Counted from the stretch's first letter, positions 1 to 11,537 are shown. The stretch: DNA of 64,000 bases from Alopecurus myosuroides (GCA_028641055.1 CM054058.1:82254020-82318019), one strand, 5' to 3'. Notes: generated by a model not told the origin, from the sequence alone. Translations and numbers: made by a program.

Positions 1-2581
1 AATGGGCAGTTGATGTTGGCGGCGGCAGGTCGGCAGCCCGCTTCTTTGCTTTCTCCTTCTGGGCGGTTGGCTTCTCGGCTTTCTTCTTCTCGGTTTTCTT
101 CTTCTCGGTATTCTTCTTCTCGGCGGCCTTCTTCTCAGCGGCCTCTTTCTCTGCAGCATCCTGAGCATTCTTCCTTGTAACCGGCCTGGCCGGAGGGCTG
201 GCTGCAGCCTTGGTTTTCTGCACCAAGGAAGAGTCTGGCTGGGCGCTACCTTGATCAGTTGGTGGCGCCAGGGGCGCGCTATCCGGTGCAGCATCCGGCT
301 GGGCGCTACCCTGCGCGGCGTCTGGCTGCGCGTCGCTCAGAGGGTACTGATCCGTCATATTGGCGTCTTCTACCCGCTGCTCGGCAGCGGGACCTGGCTG
401 TGAGGCGTCGGCTGTTTCTACCCGCGCCTGGGGCGCGGGATCTTCTTCTTCAGCAGCCCCTGTGGCCGGCTGCTCCTGCTCTGTTCCTGGCCGCTCGAGG
501 GCGGCGTCGTCGTGCATCTCTTGGTCTTGGTTCTCCTCGGCGGTGTTGGCCGGAGGAGAGGGGGGCCTCTCTTGGCGAGTAGCATCCTGCGCTTCCTGTT
601 CCACGCGGGACTGCTGCTCCAAGTCGGCGTTTTGGGCATCAGTGTTCTCTGCTTGTGCGTTGGCGGCTTCGCCCTCACCGCCGTCGAGGTCGATAAGCTC
701 GGGGGGCGCGAGAGCGGCGTCCGCATTCAAGGGGGCTCTGAAGAGAAAATGGCGTTCAGAGATAAGAAGAGGGCAGAGGAAATTGGGAGGAAACAGCGAA
801 GTAAAGAATTGGGAATCAACCGAGAAGAACGAAGTAAACCAAAGCGTATAACCGGGAAGGAACTTACCCCTTGCGGGAAGGGATCGCTGGTTTCTTTCTC
901 TTCACGACCTTCTTGGTCGTCTTCTCGGTCGGCTTCTTCTTCTTGGCAGGGGGCTCTTCGGCGCCACTGCCTGTCCGCTTGCGGGTAACAGGAGCGGCGA
1001 CGGAAAGAGGATTGACCTCAAGGGCTCCCTCGTTCTTGTTCTCGTCCTCATCCTCGTCCTCAGCATCAGCATCATCTATGAATTTGAGAAAGAAGAGAAG
1101 CAACTCAGAAACAGCAGGCAATCGGTTAGCGCTTCTCGCAAACAGACAGAAGAAAATCCACTTGCCTTCATCCTCATCCTCGGACCAATCGCGGAGAGAC
1201 GTTTCTGCGTGATGCTTCTCCGTCGTGGGGGCATGAGGGAGGTTAATCTTGTCTGCGGTCTCGAAGGAGGCCTCGTCGTCTTCTTCTCGGTCGTCTGACC
1301 AGTTACCCTCGAAGCGCTCACAGCTCTCAACAAGCTGGCGGTCAAGGACCTGAAGAACAGAGAAACGTCGCAAGTTAGCCGAATAGCATGAAGGCATTCT
1401 ACCCGAATAGGCGTGCAAACACAAAGGACACTAAGCCTAAAGAAATTTGTTAAGTATCTTACTCGGAAAGGCGTGCAAACATCAAGCATATTAAGCCTAA
1501 GTGTTTCTCCTAAGAGTGCCATCCGACAAGGCGTGCAAACACCAAGCACACTAAGCCTAAGCAGTTTTACTAAGTGCCCTACTCGGCGCAGAAGGCAATT
1601 GCTAGTCGCAGCAAGGAGAGAAGGCTGCCTACTCGGATTGCGTATACAGAAAGCAGAGTAAGAATAACGTACCCGTGGAATCGGCTTCGTGCGGCTGTAT
1701 GGGACGAACCCATACTGCCAGTTGTCGCAGAGGATAGTGGTCAGGATGGACCTTGCGTGCGCGGCGACGTCCGCGTTGCTGAGCTCGAACGTAGTCGTCC
1801 GAGTGCAGTCGCGGGGGCCTCCCAAGTAGCACATGGGGTGGGAGCGCTCTTGCAGAGGCAGCACGCGATTCCGGATCCAGCAGGCGACCGGATCGTCGCT
1901 CTTGAGCCCCTGTCCGATTAGATAGGCGAGCCGCTCTTCCATCTGCGTTGCATTGCGATCTTTGGACGGCTTCGTCTTCCAGTTCTGCCCGGATGGAGCT
2001 CGGTTGCTCCAAGCGGGCAGATTGATGCGGTCTGTTATCTTGCCCCCCTCCGTGGCGGGGATGTTCTTCACATACAGAAAAGATTTCTGCCACATGCGGA
2101 CGGAATCCAAGCCCTTGATGCGAGGGTGGTTGGTTCCTGTCCGCTGCACCATCATGGCGCTGCCGGTGTCGGTTATCCGGCTGCTGGCGGCCGCACCGTC
2201 CTTCTTCCCCTTGCTCTGTTGGCGGAAGAAGAAATAGTTCGACCAGGTGTCCGTCGTGGGGCAGACACCGAGGAAGGCCTCGCACACCACAGCGTGGTAG
2301 GCGAGGAAGACGACTGCATTCGGAGGAAGGTGGTGCATCTGAACACCGAAGTGGTCCAGAAGGGAACGGAGGAAATCGGAAGCGGGGAGGCTGAATCCTC
2401 GCGCAAAGTGCGCAAGGAAGACGACGTGCTCGCCCTCCTGCGGGGCCGGAACGATCTCGCCGTCGGACGGCCGGCACTGAACACCAGGAGGAACCCTCCG
2501 GGTGTTCACGAGCCACGAGCAGTCGTCGACGGTGACATCGGAACCAGCCCAGCCGGCGCGAGCACTGTCGCCGCGAGCCAT
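1..2581 (-). CDS. antisense extra gene of element A (Transposase_28-like, PF04195 type), 3' end missing
   Basis: The gene runs opposite to element A. Exon 1 starts at the ATG at 2581 and ends near 1673 at a GTACGT donor; the next exon opens near 1349 after a CAG acceptor. The N-terminal ~290 residues resemble the putative gypsy-type transposon domain: a block around HVVFLAHFARGFSLPASDFL, then HHLPPNAVVFLAYHAVVCEAFLG, then an aromatic run YFFFRQQSKGKK. Downstream exons (about 1000-720 and 700-1) encode acidic and Lys/Ala-rich tracts, including an EKK-type repeat at about 40-170. No catalytic motif is recognised and the function is unknown. The same protein is encoded antisense in B. The reading frame of exon 1 is open throughout. 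Confidence 0.75.
1411..1600. repeat. intronic minisatellite, about 62-bp unit, 3 diverged copies
   Basis: Three units, each opening GGCGTGCAAACA and carrying CTAAGCCTAA and CTACTCGG-like ends, sit between the donor at about 1672 and the acceptor at about 1350 of the antisense gene. Element B has the same repeat in the same intron as four nearly identical 60-bp units. Confidence 0.85.
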
Positions 2582-2722
2582 GGCTGCGAGTAGGAAGTGG
2601 AGGAAAGTTGGAAGAGTTGGGTGGATTGGATGAATCCGCGGCGGCGCAAATAGTTGCGCGGCGGCGGCGAAGAAACAGAGAGGCAGAAGAGGAAAGTAAG
2701 GCGGAAGGAGAAGAGGAAGTTA

Positions 2723-2750
2723 CCGAGGGGGTATTTATACCCCTCCTCGG
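2723..2750 (-). promoter_or_regulatory. TATA box of the antisense gene in an inverted repeat (A)
   Basis: On the - strand TATAAATA (2732-2739) lies about 150 bp upstream of the ATG at 2581. It is flanked by CCGAGG and CCTCGG arms forming an inverted repeat. The identical arrangement occurs in B at 60409-60436, which supports it as the promoter of the antisense gene. Confidence 0.65.
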
Positions 2751-3264
2751 ATTACCGTTACGATTGGAGTAGTGGGATCGATCGTGGCAGTAACTCGTGA
2801 GTGGTGGGGTCTGTGGCCGGTTAGAAACGCACACAGCACGGAACACGCGCGTAACGGCCACAATCGATCCCACGACGAGATCGTGGGCTATTACTGCGCG
2901 TGATGGGACATAACGAGCTGGTGGGCCCACTCCGTGAAAACTGGGCGCGTGGCACGTCGTGTCCTGGGCAGCGAGACGTCGGGGTCACGGATGCGTGACA
3001 CGTGTCCAGCTGCAGCACGGAAGGCTGGATTATGCTCTGCGCTGCAGAGACTCTGCTTGAGAAATTCACTAAGTCTTTTTACTCGGCTACCGAGAAGAAA
3101 GATAGCTCTATTCGGAAGAGAGGAAACCCAAAGTACTTTCCAGAATGCTACTCGGAGGTTTTACTCGGCATCTTGAGGTTCAAGTACGATGTTGCAAAGG
3201 TTGGTTTTAAGCTGGCAGAGCCTAGTGAACAAGTTCGCAAGACTCTACCAGCTTCGGGGACTAA

Positions 3265-4124
3265 TGTCGGGGGGTTACCCCCGAGTAGGGTAAAGGCAGG
3301 TGGTAAAGGCAAGGTCAGAATAGATGTTTGGTCGAGTAGCCGCCTACCCGGTCGACTGCTACTCGGTGTTACATGAAAGATGACCAGAAGAAGGAATCAA
3401 GCAAGTTATATCCGTTCGAGTAGAAGAGTTGGCCCGAGTAAAACTGGCGGGAACCTACTCGGGCCAGAAGTCAAAGGAGCCGTTCTGACACAGGATCCCG
3501 TGTATCCTGGGTCCGTACTTGGCACTATTCACACCACTGTTCATCTGGGGCCGGCGTGCCTGACAGTGACAGTGTGGAAGCAGGCGGTCGCAGGATAAGG
3601 GGGCCCTACTCTGTGTTCGGCACAGTGATAACAGAATGAACACTTGGTTTTGCCCAACGACTTTCCGGACAGGACAAGATTAGGAACCAAAGCTGTCAGC
3701 GAGAACTCGGAAGAAGGACGATGTGCACACAATGTCGACACTTGTCCGTATCTGGACGTATCCGGCTGGGCACCGTGTATATAAGGTGCCCCGCTGCCTC
3801 CTGCGCGAGGGACGACGCAGGAACCACAAGTTCTTGACCTAGATTCTTGACCTAGTTCATCACGTAGAGAAGAGTGGCTACTCGGTAGCAAGAACACTTG
3901 TACTGTGGCTACTCGGTGAGACATCGGAATACACAAAGAAAGGCAGGAGTAGGGGTTTTACCTCATCACGAGGGCCCTGAACCTGGGTAGATCGTATTGT
4001 TTGCAGTGTTTAGTTCTTACCTCACGCGGCTACTCGTCGCGTGATCCCTCCCCGAGCACCTCCAGCGTCCTTCGTCCCCACATCTTTAGCCATCCCATGG
4101 CATCTGCCTGACACCACCACGACA
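3265..4124 (+). repeat. 3' LTR of element A (860 bp)
   Basis: The LTR begins TGTCGGGGGGTTACC and ends CACCACGACA, the same termini as the LTR pair of B. A TATA-type sequence (TATATAAGG, about 3777-3785) precedes the R/U5 region. It is more diverged from both B LTRs than those are from each other. Confidence 0.92.
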
Positions 4125-4862
4125 GGAAGTAGACAATAGGAGCATTACTGCACTTTTACAATGTAATTTATATTTTAATGCTTCTATTCCTTTTGTATAA
4201 ACAAGAACTCCGCCTTTTGCAGTTTTAATTATGAAATTCTTTGCAAGGTTTCCGGGTTTTAATATTTCTTTATCTTCTAAGTTCTCTGGCTTATGTGTTT
4301 TAGCTGTCCTTAGTGTTTGAAATGGCTCAATAGTAGTATGAATCATCATGCCGAATTACTGGGTAAGACAGATCAGTTCAAACTCGGAAACATGGATCAT
4401 ACTAAAGGCATTTTTACTAACTAGCTCCAGTGACCCAACACATAAGCAATCAGATAATACCTAGAGAAAAGTAAGGAATTTTTTGAAACTTGGGCACGCA
4501 GGCACAATCCGAGTTTCCTTTAGCCGTTAGTAGGCTGAAAATCATTCAGTTTTTAAACACCGAGCACGCAGGCACAATTCGGGTTAACATTGAGTATTTT
4601 GTAAGATCATTGAGAAATAGATAAGGTGGAATCATGCTTTGTACTATAATAAACTTGTAAAAACATGGATACAGGAATGCCAACAACTTTATTTCATGAT
4701 CTCAAAGATGTTTACATAGAAATTGAACTAAGTATAGAAGGGACGTAACTGCTGGATACTCCAAGGCCTCTTTGTCTCTCTTAGCTCAACATCTATCTTT
4801 CTCTTTCTTTTCCGATTCGGCTTCTCGGGATCGTCTTCCGTATCTCGAATGTCGACAGGATA
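4125..4862 (-). other. 3' noncoding region of element C
   Basis: AT-richer sequence downstream of the integrase with no coding signal. It holds two copies of a GCACGCAGGCACAATYCG motif about 80 bp apart (about 4493 and 4563). No antisense gene is visible in the part that remains. Confidence 0.6.
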
Positions 4863-5840
4863 TTATGATTCATTCTTCATGGCTTTACTAATGACAAATA
4901 GTCCTTTCCATACTGGGGCCAGTTTGTGCTTCCTTTGCTGTACCAATCTCAGCACTAGGTCACCTTCTTTAAAAGAACGATGCCTGATTTTCCGACTATG
5001 ATAACGTCGTAAACCTTGCTGGTAAATGGCGGATCTTTGAAGCACAAGCTCTCGTTCCTCTTCTAAGAGATCGACGGCATCCTGTCGTGCTTCTTCGGCA
5101 TCCGAGTCGCCGAAATCCCGCACTCTTGGGCTATCATGGATCATGTCCATTGGAAGGATAGCTTCCGCGCCATAAACTATGAAAAACGGGGTTTTCCCAG
5201 TTGACCTGTTTGGCGTCGTTCGAATACTCCAAAGCACGGAAGGTAGCTCTTCTACCCATGCTCCAGCTGCTCTATGAAGAGGAGATTCGAGTCTTGGGCG
5301 TATTCCTTGCAGGATTGAGCTATTCATTCTCTCAACCTGTCCATTGGATTGCGGGTGTGCCATAGATGCGAGATCTAGGAGAATTCCCGTTTGTCCGCAA
5401 TATTTTGCCAACTCTCCAATGGAGAAATTTGTCCCGTTGTCGGTTATTATGCTATGTGGAACGCCGTATCTCATGACTATGTCAATGATGAAATTTCTGG
5501 CAGTTACACCGTCCAGCTTTTTGATGAATTTAGCCTCCACCCATTTTGTATATTTATCCACGGCTACAAGTAGATGTGTAAGTCCGCCTCGTGCAGTTTT
5601 GAATGGTCCCATCATATCTAGCCCCCAGACCGCAAACGGCCATGTAATGGGGATAGTTTTGAGTGCTTGGGCCGACATATTAGTCTGCTTGGCGTAATAT
5701 TGACACCCTGCATATGTATTCACTATGTGCTCAGCATCTGTCTTGGCTGTTAGCCAGAAAAACCCAGCACGGAATGCTTTTTTAACTATGCTTTTTGATT
5801 GAGCATGATGTCCGCAATCTCCGGCATGGATTTCTTGCAA
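4863..5840 (-). pseudogene. integrase of element C
   Basis: 325-residue open stretch. It opens within the zinc-binding H2C2 region (CGHHAQSKS ... YAGCQYYA; the first cysteine of the usual CxxC is Tyr here). The DDE core follows, with D in GLDMMGPF, D in IITDNGTNFS and E in NGQVERMN. A C-terminal region ends LVQQRKHKLAPVWKGLFV and stops at 4863. The catalytic D-D-E triad is complete, but the ORF is detached from the upstream pol by stops and frameshifts between 5841 and 6036, so the polyprotein cannot be made as one piece. Confidence 0.88.
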
Positions 5841-6036
5841 TATCTCCCGTCCTTCTTCTGGCGAAATACATCGCAGAAAAAGTCCGGAAGTACTGCGTTT
5901 ATACAGGGAATTGTCAATTACCGTGTGTCCTTTGCATCGACGCTGTATTTGTCTTTGCAGGACTTCGCCTGCTCCCTCCGGGTACTTCTGGTTGACTAAG
6001 AATTTAAATATGGAATTGTCCAGTCTGGGTTGACGA

Positions 6037-6590
6037 TCATAACTTCAACTGACTCGGAAGCCAGAGGATATCAACATCTCCACCTTTTATGGATGGCTCG
6101 TACAAATGCTGGACGAATGCACCTTGTGGTAGGATTTTTACCCTTTCTAACCCCATGCGGGCTAATGCATCCACGTTCCAATTTTCCTCCCTTTTAACGT
6201 GGAGTACTTCGAATCCGAAAAAACAAATGGCGAACTCGTCCACAGTTCTCCGGTATTCGGCAATTATAGGGCTTTTTGCGTCCCAGGTTTGGTTAAGCCG
6301 ATGCTGTACCAAATCCGAGTCGCCGTAGCACAAAATGCGCTTAACCCCTATTTATTTTGCAATATGCAAGCCATGAAGCAGAGCTTCGTATTCTGCCACG
6401 TTATTGCTGGCGTTGAAGTGTATTTGTAATACGTACCCCATTGTGTCTCCTTTAGGGGATTTTAAGACTACACTAGCTCCAGCGCCCTCCTTCATCTTGG
6501 ATCCGTTGAAGTGCATGATCCAGTACTCGGACTCCGGCATTGGTGTTTTCTCCATTGCTTCCGTCCAGTCGGCGACAAATCTGCCAAAAT
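6037..6590 (-). pseudogene. second (plant/archaeal-type) RNase H of element C, broken
   Basis: Two fragments. The first (6352-6555) contains MHFNGSKMKEG with the first catalytic D and VAEYEALLHGL with the E. The second (6037-6333) has CYGDSDLV with the third D and a WNVDALARMG block. An in-frame TAA near 6352 separates them. Such a domain in addition to the gypsy RNase H is known from Tat-lineage elements. The upstream RT frame runs out of register at about 6590. Confidence 0.82.
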
Positions 6591-7895
6591 CTGGGATTTC
6601 ATTGCCGTCCTTGGCTGATACTTAATGTCGAAGGCTGCTAGCTCGATACCCCATTTGGCTACTCGGCCAGTTGCCTCCGCATTGTTTATTATATCCCCTA
6701 GTGGTGCTTTACATACCACTGTTATGGAATGTCCTTGGAAGTAATGGCGCAATTTTCTAGATGCGAAAAATACGCCATATGCCAGGTTTTGGTAGTGTGG
6801 GTACGTTTGCTTGGACTCGGAGAAAACTTCACTTATGTAATATACCGGATGCTGATCCGGTATGTTTTGTTCGTCTTTCTTCCGTTCCACAACAATTACC
6901 GCACTAATAACCCTGTTTGTAGCCGTGAGGTACAATAATATAGGTTCTTCGTCTTTTGGGGATGCCAAAATCGGAGCTTTCATCAAAGTTTCTTTCAACT
7001 GGGTTAACGCTGCATCGGCCTCTTCTGTCCACTCGAATTTGTCGTATTTTTTCAGCAACTTGTAGAGTGGTAAGGCTTTATCCCCCAGCCGACTAATAAA
7101 TCTGCTGACGGCTGCGGCGGAACCCGTCAATCTTTGGACATCTTTTACACACGTAGGTTTGGAGATGTTCAAGATGGCTTTGATCTTTTCCGGGTTAACT
7201 TCTATTCCTCTGTGAGAAACGATAAAACCCAGAAGTTTTCCTGAGGGAACCCCGAATACACACTTTGATGGATTTAACTTCATCTTGTAAGTGCGCAAGT
7301 TTTCGAAGGTTTCTCGCAAATCCTCAAGGAGCGTGTCTTTTTCCTTGGTTACGACAGCAATATCGTCCACGTAAACATGGACATTTTTGCCAATCTGACT
7401 ATGCAAACAACGTTGCATGCAACGCTGGTAAGTTGCGACTGCGTTCTTCAGGCCAAATGGCATGGTTATGTTATAATACGCCCCGTACGGGGTTATAAAA
7501 GAAGTCTTAATTTGATCTTCCTTTTTCATGCATATTTGGTGATACCCGGAATATGCATCCAAAAAGCATAAAAGCTCAGAGCATGCGGTGGCATCTATTA
7601 TTTGATCGATTCGCGGTAACGCGAACCTATCTTTTGGACACAATTTTTTCAAACCGGTGTAATCTATACACATTCTAAGAGTAGTAGTGTCTTTCTTCGG
7701 TAATAATACCGGATTTACAGACCATTCAGTGTGTATTACCTCTTGGATGAAATCTGCTGCTAAAAGCCGGATTATTTCCTTGCCAATAGCCTTCCGTCTT
7801 CTTCCGTCAAATCGACGGAGACCTTGTTTGACGGGGTTGGAGCCTGGAATCACCTTGAGTTGATGCTCAGCAAGTTCCCTGGGTACGCCTGGCAT
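6492..7895 (-). pseudogene. reverse transcriptase and first RNase H of element C
   Basis: Open frame of 467 residues. The RT core includes RMCIDYTGLKKLCPKD, LLCFLDAYSGYHQI and the catalytic box VYVDDIAV (about 7364-7377). The gypsy RNase H then follows (PVYYISEVFSESKQTYPHYQ). The last ~30 residues are out of frame relative to related elements. The polymerase active-site aspartates are intact; gag-protease upstream is separated by a short region with stops (7896-8198). Confidence 0.9.
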
Positions 7896-8198
7896 ATCAG
7901 CCGGGCACCAGGCAAAAATATCCCAGTTCTCACGGAGGAACTTGATGAGCTCGCCTTCCTATTTGTCGGTCATCCCAGTTCCTACTACGACAAATTTTGT
8001 CGGATCTTTGGGATCTAGGGTTACCTGTCTTGTATTCTCGGACGCCTTGAAGCTATCTACTGGCTTCCGGGTTTCTTTTCCTGCCGGCATTTCTGTCGGC
8101 GATACCTCCTTAGCCAGTTCCTTCAGCTCTTCCTTTGCTATAACCCTCTGAGCGCAAAGGGCGTTTTCTTTTTCCAGCTTGTTCGCCAGCTTGAAGTC

Positions 8199-10322
8199 TC
8201 AAGTTATGGTAATTACTCCTCGTTTCGGTCCTGGCATCTTCAGCTTGTTATAGATATAACATGATCTTGCCATAAATTTGGCGAAAGCTAGACGTCCGAG
8301 TATTGCGTGATACACGCTTTCGAACGGCACCACCTCGAAGGATACTTTTTCCTGACGAAAGTGATCTTTTTCTCGGAAAGTGACATCTAGGGAAATTTCT
8401 CCTAGGGATCGTGCTTGCCTGCCAGGAACAATGCCATGGAAGCGTATGTTGCTGTAATTGAGCTGGGTCTCGGAGATTTTCAGGTGCCTCAGCGTATCCA
8501 GATTCATTATGTTGATGCTAGATCCTCCGTCCATCATCACTCTTTTTAGCCTAGTGTTCTGGACAATAGGGCTTACAACAAGAGCTTGAGTGCCGGGTTC
8601 AGGGATGTTTCCGGGATGGTCTGACTGATCCCAGGTGATTGGTGTGTTCGAATACTTCAAGAATTTTGGGGTTGCCGGAACAACCGCGTTTCTTTCTCGA
8701 AGCGTTCTTTTTGCCACCTTTGCTGACGGAGTTGCCAGGAAAGTTAGGGCGCACTCTCCATCAACTCTCGGAAACGTGGGTTTGCCTTTTCGCTGTTGTT
8801 CCTGGATTTTTGCGTCAGTGTCCGATTCACTCTCTTCTTTCTCAGCTTCTGGCTTTGGTTTGGAAAATTTCCTTTTGGAACTCTTCCCCTTATTTCCGGA
8901 TCCTGCACTGCCTTTCATGTGCTTGCTCAGCCGACATTGCGCGTTCGTATGGGTGGGTTTCCCGAGTTGCGAATGGTGGACGCAGGGTTCCGACTTAATC
9001 TTCTCCCACTCTTCTTTAGTGTAGTTGATTGGTTCTGAACTGCGTCCTTTCCACCTTTTCCCCTTTTCACTTCCAAAGGCTATGTTAACTTCTTTGGGTT
9101 TTGGTGTTGCATCTGAAGTTCCTTTTTTCTCAGGGCGAGGATTTTTCTTGGCCAGTATCAGTGCATCGATATTGCCTCCTCTTGCTCTGATGTCGTCTTC
9201 GGCTGCAGCGTGTTCATTGGCGGTTGTAAGCATAGATCCGAGATCTTTGTGCTGTTTGGAACCAACCATGAACGGTACAAGTCCGGGTTTTAGGCCATTG
9301 ACGAAAGCATGCATTGCTTGTACGTCAGTTCTACTCCTGTGCCTTTCTTTATCCTTAGGAGGTGTCCGAGATCTCTCACGCCTGTGAGGTACATCATGTC
9401 TTCCAGCTTTTTCAGCTGGGTGTCTTGGAGGTGGCATTGCATTGCCGTCATTCCGGTATTTTTCTTCCCGGTCGTGGGGTTTGAGTCCGCCTTTCGGGAG
9501 GTGAGATCCGGTTCTAGACGCTTCATCCCTATTGTCGGGATTTTTCTTGTCTTTTCTCGGATCTGGTTTATTATCCTTTGAATTGTCTGAATCTCCAGGT
9601 TCTTCCGGTCCGGGTGCTCCAGCGGCGCAAGTAGCTGTTTTGCATAGGGCAGGGTCGTCGTGCAGCTTCCCTGATCGCTCTCGGCCCCGCTGTTGTTTTT
9701 GCAATGCTTTTCCTAGGAAAGCATACACCCCTTGGAGTTTTTCACCGTTGGAGTCAATGTCATTGTTGAGGATGGCGAACGCTGCTTCCGCGTTTTCCGA
9801 TGCGTTTTTGTATATTGGTTCGCCTCTGGCATCCTTACCGTTTACCTGCCTTTGCCAAGATGGGTTATGAAACCTTTGTTTTGGCGGCAGTACTTCCGGT
9901 CTCACGATTCCGGGTAACCTTGTAGGTTTTAAGGCAGATCTATTCTTTTTCTCGTGCTCCTCGATATCTTCCTTCATGAGCTTGATGTCATCCTGGATTT
10001 TTTGGATGTGTTCCCGAGATCTAAGTAGATGTTGCTGCTGCCGTTGGAAAGCTCGTCTCCTGGCTTCCAGCATCTCAGGGGGTTTGTTTGGTCCCACTGG
10101 CGTTTGTAACAGATCATGTTCTTCTTGTTCTGTCATTGGCGGAACAAGGATTTCCTTTGTTTTCTTCTCCGCGGGCTTTGTTCCGCTTGCATCTCCTACT
10201 TCCGGGCTTTCGTCAGCTAGGTCAGCCAATTTTTTCTTCCGGATTTTGTATTGGAGCTTTTTAGCGGCCTTGTGCTTTATCTTGGAAGAGGGAGGCTTTT
10301 TGGCAGGTTCATCCTCTGTCAA
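8199..10322 (-). CDS. gag C-terminal region and retropepsin of element C, gag core missing
   Basis: 707-residue frame. Residues 1-130 are Lys-rich and predicted coiled coil; about 225-330 are charged and low-complexity. A CxHH...HxxxxC zinc-knuckle-like motif lies near 447-463, and an aspartic protease has MMDGGSSINIM (D-G-G) near 597-606 and FHGIVPG near 628. The retrotransposon-gag core (the Trp/Leu-rich helical region seen in B and E) is absent: the frame passes at about residue 332 from low-complexity sequence to the segment that normally follows that core. The frame ends right after the protease (GVITIT). Upstream gag is in another frame (10608-11039). Confidence 0.82.
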   Translation of the reverse strand: MTEDEPAKKPPSSKIKHKAAKKLQYKIRKKKLADLADESPEVGDASGTKPAEKKTKEILVPPMTEQEEHDLLQTPVGPNKPPEMLEARRRAFQRQQQHLLRSREHIQKIQDDIKLMKEDIEEHEKKNRSALKPTRLPGIVRPEVLPPKQRFHNPSWQRQVNGKDARGEPIYKNASENAEAAFAILNNDIDSNGEKLQGVYAFLGKALQKQQRGRERSGKLHDDPALCKTATCAAGAPGPEEPGDSDNSKDNKPDPRKDKKNPDNRDEASRTGSHLPKGGLKPHDREEKYRNDGNAMPPPRHPAEKAGRHDVPHRRERSRTPPKDKERHRSRTDVQAMHAFVNGLKPGLVPFMVGSKQHKDLGSMLTTANEHAAAEDDIRARGGNIDALILAKKNPRPEKKGTSDATPKPKEVNIAFGSEKGKRWKGRSSEPINYTKEEWEKIKSEPCVHHSQLGKPTHTNAQCRLSKHMKGSAGSGNKGKSSKRKFSKPKPEAEKEESESDTDAKIQEQQRKGKPTFPRVDGECALTFLATPSAKVAKRTLRERNAVVPATPKFLKYSNTPITWDQSDHPGNIPEPGTQALVVSPIVQNTRLKRVMMDGGSSINIMNLDTLRHLKISETQLNYSNIRFHGIVPGRQARSLGEISLDVTFREKDHFRQEKVSFEVVPFESVYHAILGRLAFAKFMARSCYIYNKLKMPGPKRGVITIT

Positions 10323-10607
10323 TTCCTTGACACTGGGAAATATCGAAGAAGTTTCTCCGTCTTCTCTCTCTTCCTCTGGCGGATGGGTTTTAGGGCTTTC
10401 CTAACTGCCGGCATCCGTGGTTTCAGCCGGTTTTGCCATAAGTACTTCATGGAATCCCTCTTGAAGAGATTTTACCTTTCTTTCGAAGGTTTCTGACTCT
10501 AATCTCGCATCAATGGCGGCTAGCACCGAGTCAGCTTCCGAGTTCATCGCCATGTTGACGGATGTCGGATCTTCCACCTCCGTAGTGGGTGTGCTGTTGT
10601 CTGCCTC

Positions 10608-11039
10608 CTACACGGGGTTTCCGTCGTCCGTGTTTTCGGCGACTTTGGATTGCACCATACCGATAAAGTGTGTATCACTTTCGAGTCGGCGATCTGAGCA
10701 AAATCCGGTATCATAGTCATCTTCGACTGGGTATAGGGCAGGTGGGAAAAATTTGCTTCCACCGCAAAACCCCATGGCCTCTGCAGTTAGTCCGATAAAG
10801 ATATTAGCAGTTCCGATCGGTAACAGGCAGGCACTTACCAGGTGATTTTGGGCCGATATGTAAGATCCATTGTCGAGGAAGCGTTCGACGTCATCGTCGA
10901 ACTCCAGGCTTCCGACAGTTATGGAACTGCCGATTCCGCCGAGTATCCCAGATCGGAACTTCGCGCGTGACGTCGTTTGCCCCACGGTGGGCGCCAACTG
11001 TCGAGACATCGTAGTAGTTTTCATAGACGGGGGTGCCAT
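10608..11039 (-). CDS. gag N-terminus of element C, starting inside the LTR
   Basis: On the - strand an ATG at 11039 (or 11009) lies in the LTR and the frame reads through the LTR end and the primer-binding site, giving RQLAPTVGQ. About 60 residues then follow that match in pattern the post-PBS region of gag in B and E (a VG...D...G..I..G..NIFIG arrangement). The frame closes at 10608, and 10323-10607 links it out of register to the main gag frame, so this copy is broken. Confidence 0.7.
   Translation of the reverse strand: MAPPSMKTTTMSRQLAPTVGQTTSRAKFRSGILGGIGSSITVGSLEFDDDVERFLDNGSYISAQNHLVSACLLPIGTANIFIGLTAEAMGFCGGSKFFPPALYPVEDDYDTGFCSDRRLESDTHFIGMVQSKVAENTDDGNPV
10978..10998 (-). promoter_or_regulatory. 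primer-binding site of element C
   Basis: Read on the - strand, GTTGGCGCCCACCGTGGGG immediately follows the LTR terminus ...TCGACA. The same 19-base sequence occupies this position in B and E. I did not assign the tRNA. Confidence 0.85.
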
Positions 11040-11537
11040 GAGACTACAGGTAGAGACGTGGGGGAACGGGATCACGTTGAAGATAAAGACACAGGATTTA
11101 CCCAGGTTCGGTACATCGTAATAATACGGCGTTCCTACTCCTGCAATCTCACTAATCAGGGCTAAAGCCTGTGTATACAATTACAATGTGAGGTTCGGTT
11201 TAGCTATTCGCTGAGGATCAACTTCCCAGCGAGTTAGCCTATAGCTTCTTTTCTATCTATCATATCTCCCGTCCGGCTTTATATAATAGCCGGGTTAGGG
11301 CATACAGAGTAAGAAACCTAAAAGACTAGTAGCTATTAACTTGGAAAGTAAGGAATCCGCCTTCTACTCCAAGCCAGATCACGTGGGCCGTGATCCGGGT
11401 TCTTCTAGAATCCGTCTTCTGCGCGTCAGCTTACTGGGCCACCAAATGGACCATAGCCCACTACCACTTGGGCCACCCTGGTAATCCGGCACTTATGACT
11501 ACCATCTGATATACCCCTATTCAGTATATATCCGACA
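10999..11537 (-). repeat. 5' LTR of element C (539 bp)
   Basis: Bounded on the + strand by TGTCGAGACATC and TATCCGACA; on the - strand it runs TGTCGG...CGACA. A - strand TATATAAA box lies at 11278-11285. The PBS adjoins the inner end. The partner LTR is outside the window. Confidence 0.85.

Larger units (their letters stand above)
1..4124 (+). mobile_element. Gypsy LTR retrotransposon A, 3' portion
   Basis: The element is cut by the left window edge; only the antisense extra gene and the 3' LTR are present. The LTR (3265-4124) and the antisense protein are closely similar to those of the complete element B (46444-61833), so A and B are one family. A purine-rich stretch containing TTCGGGGACTAA directly precedes the LTR, as expected for the polypurine tract of a + strand element. 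DNA to the right (4125 onward) is the 3' noncoding part of element C in the opposite orientation, so A is inserted in C. The right target-site copy would be 4125-4129 (GGAAG); the left copy lies outside the window. Confidence 0.9.
4125..11537 (-). mobile_element. Gypsy LTR retrotransposon C (Tat-like lineage), 3' end beyond A
   Basis: Reading the - strand from 11537: 5' LTR (10999-11537), primer-binding site, gag N-terminus, gag-protease, RT with two RNase H domains, integrase, then 3' noncoding DNA cut by element A at 4124/4125. A gypsy-type RNase H followed by a second plant/archaeal-type RNase H (MHFNGSKMKEGAGASVVLKS) marks the Tat clade. No 3' LTR is seen; it should lie left of A, outside the window. 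C is inserted in CACTA element D just past its ORF2. The right target-site copy may be AATAT (11538-11542). Confidence 0.88.

Noticed and set aside
360..851. 163-residue Ser/Ala-rich reading frame on the + strand
   Set aside because: It is the complement of the antisense gene exons of A, whose protein is conserved in B; the + strand reading has no recognisable domain.
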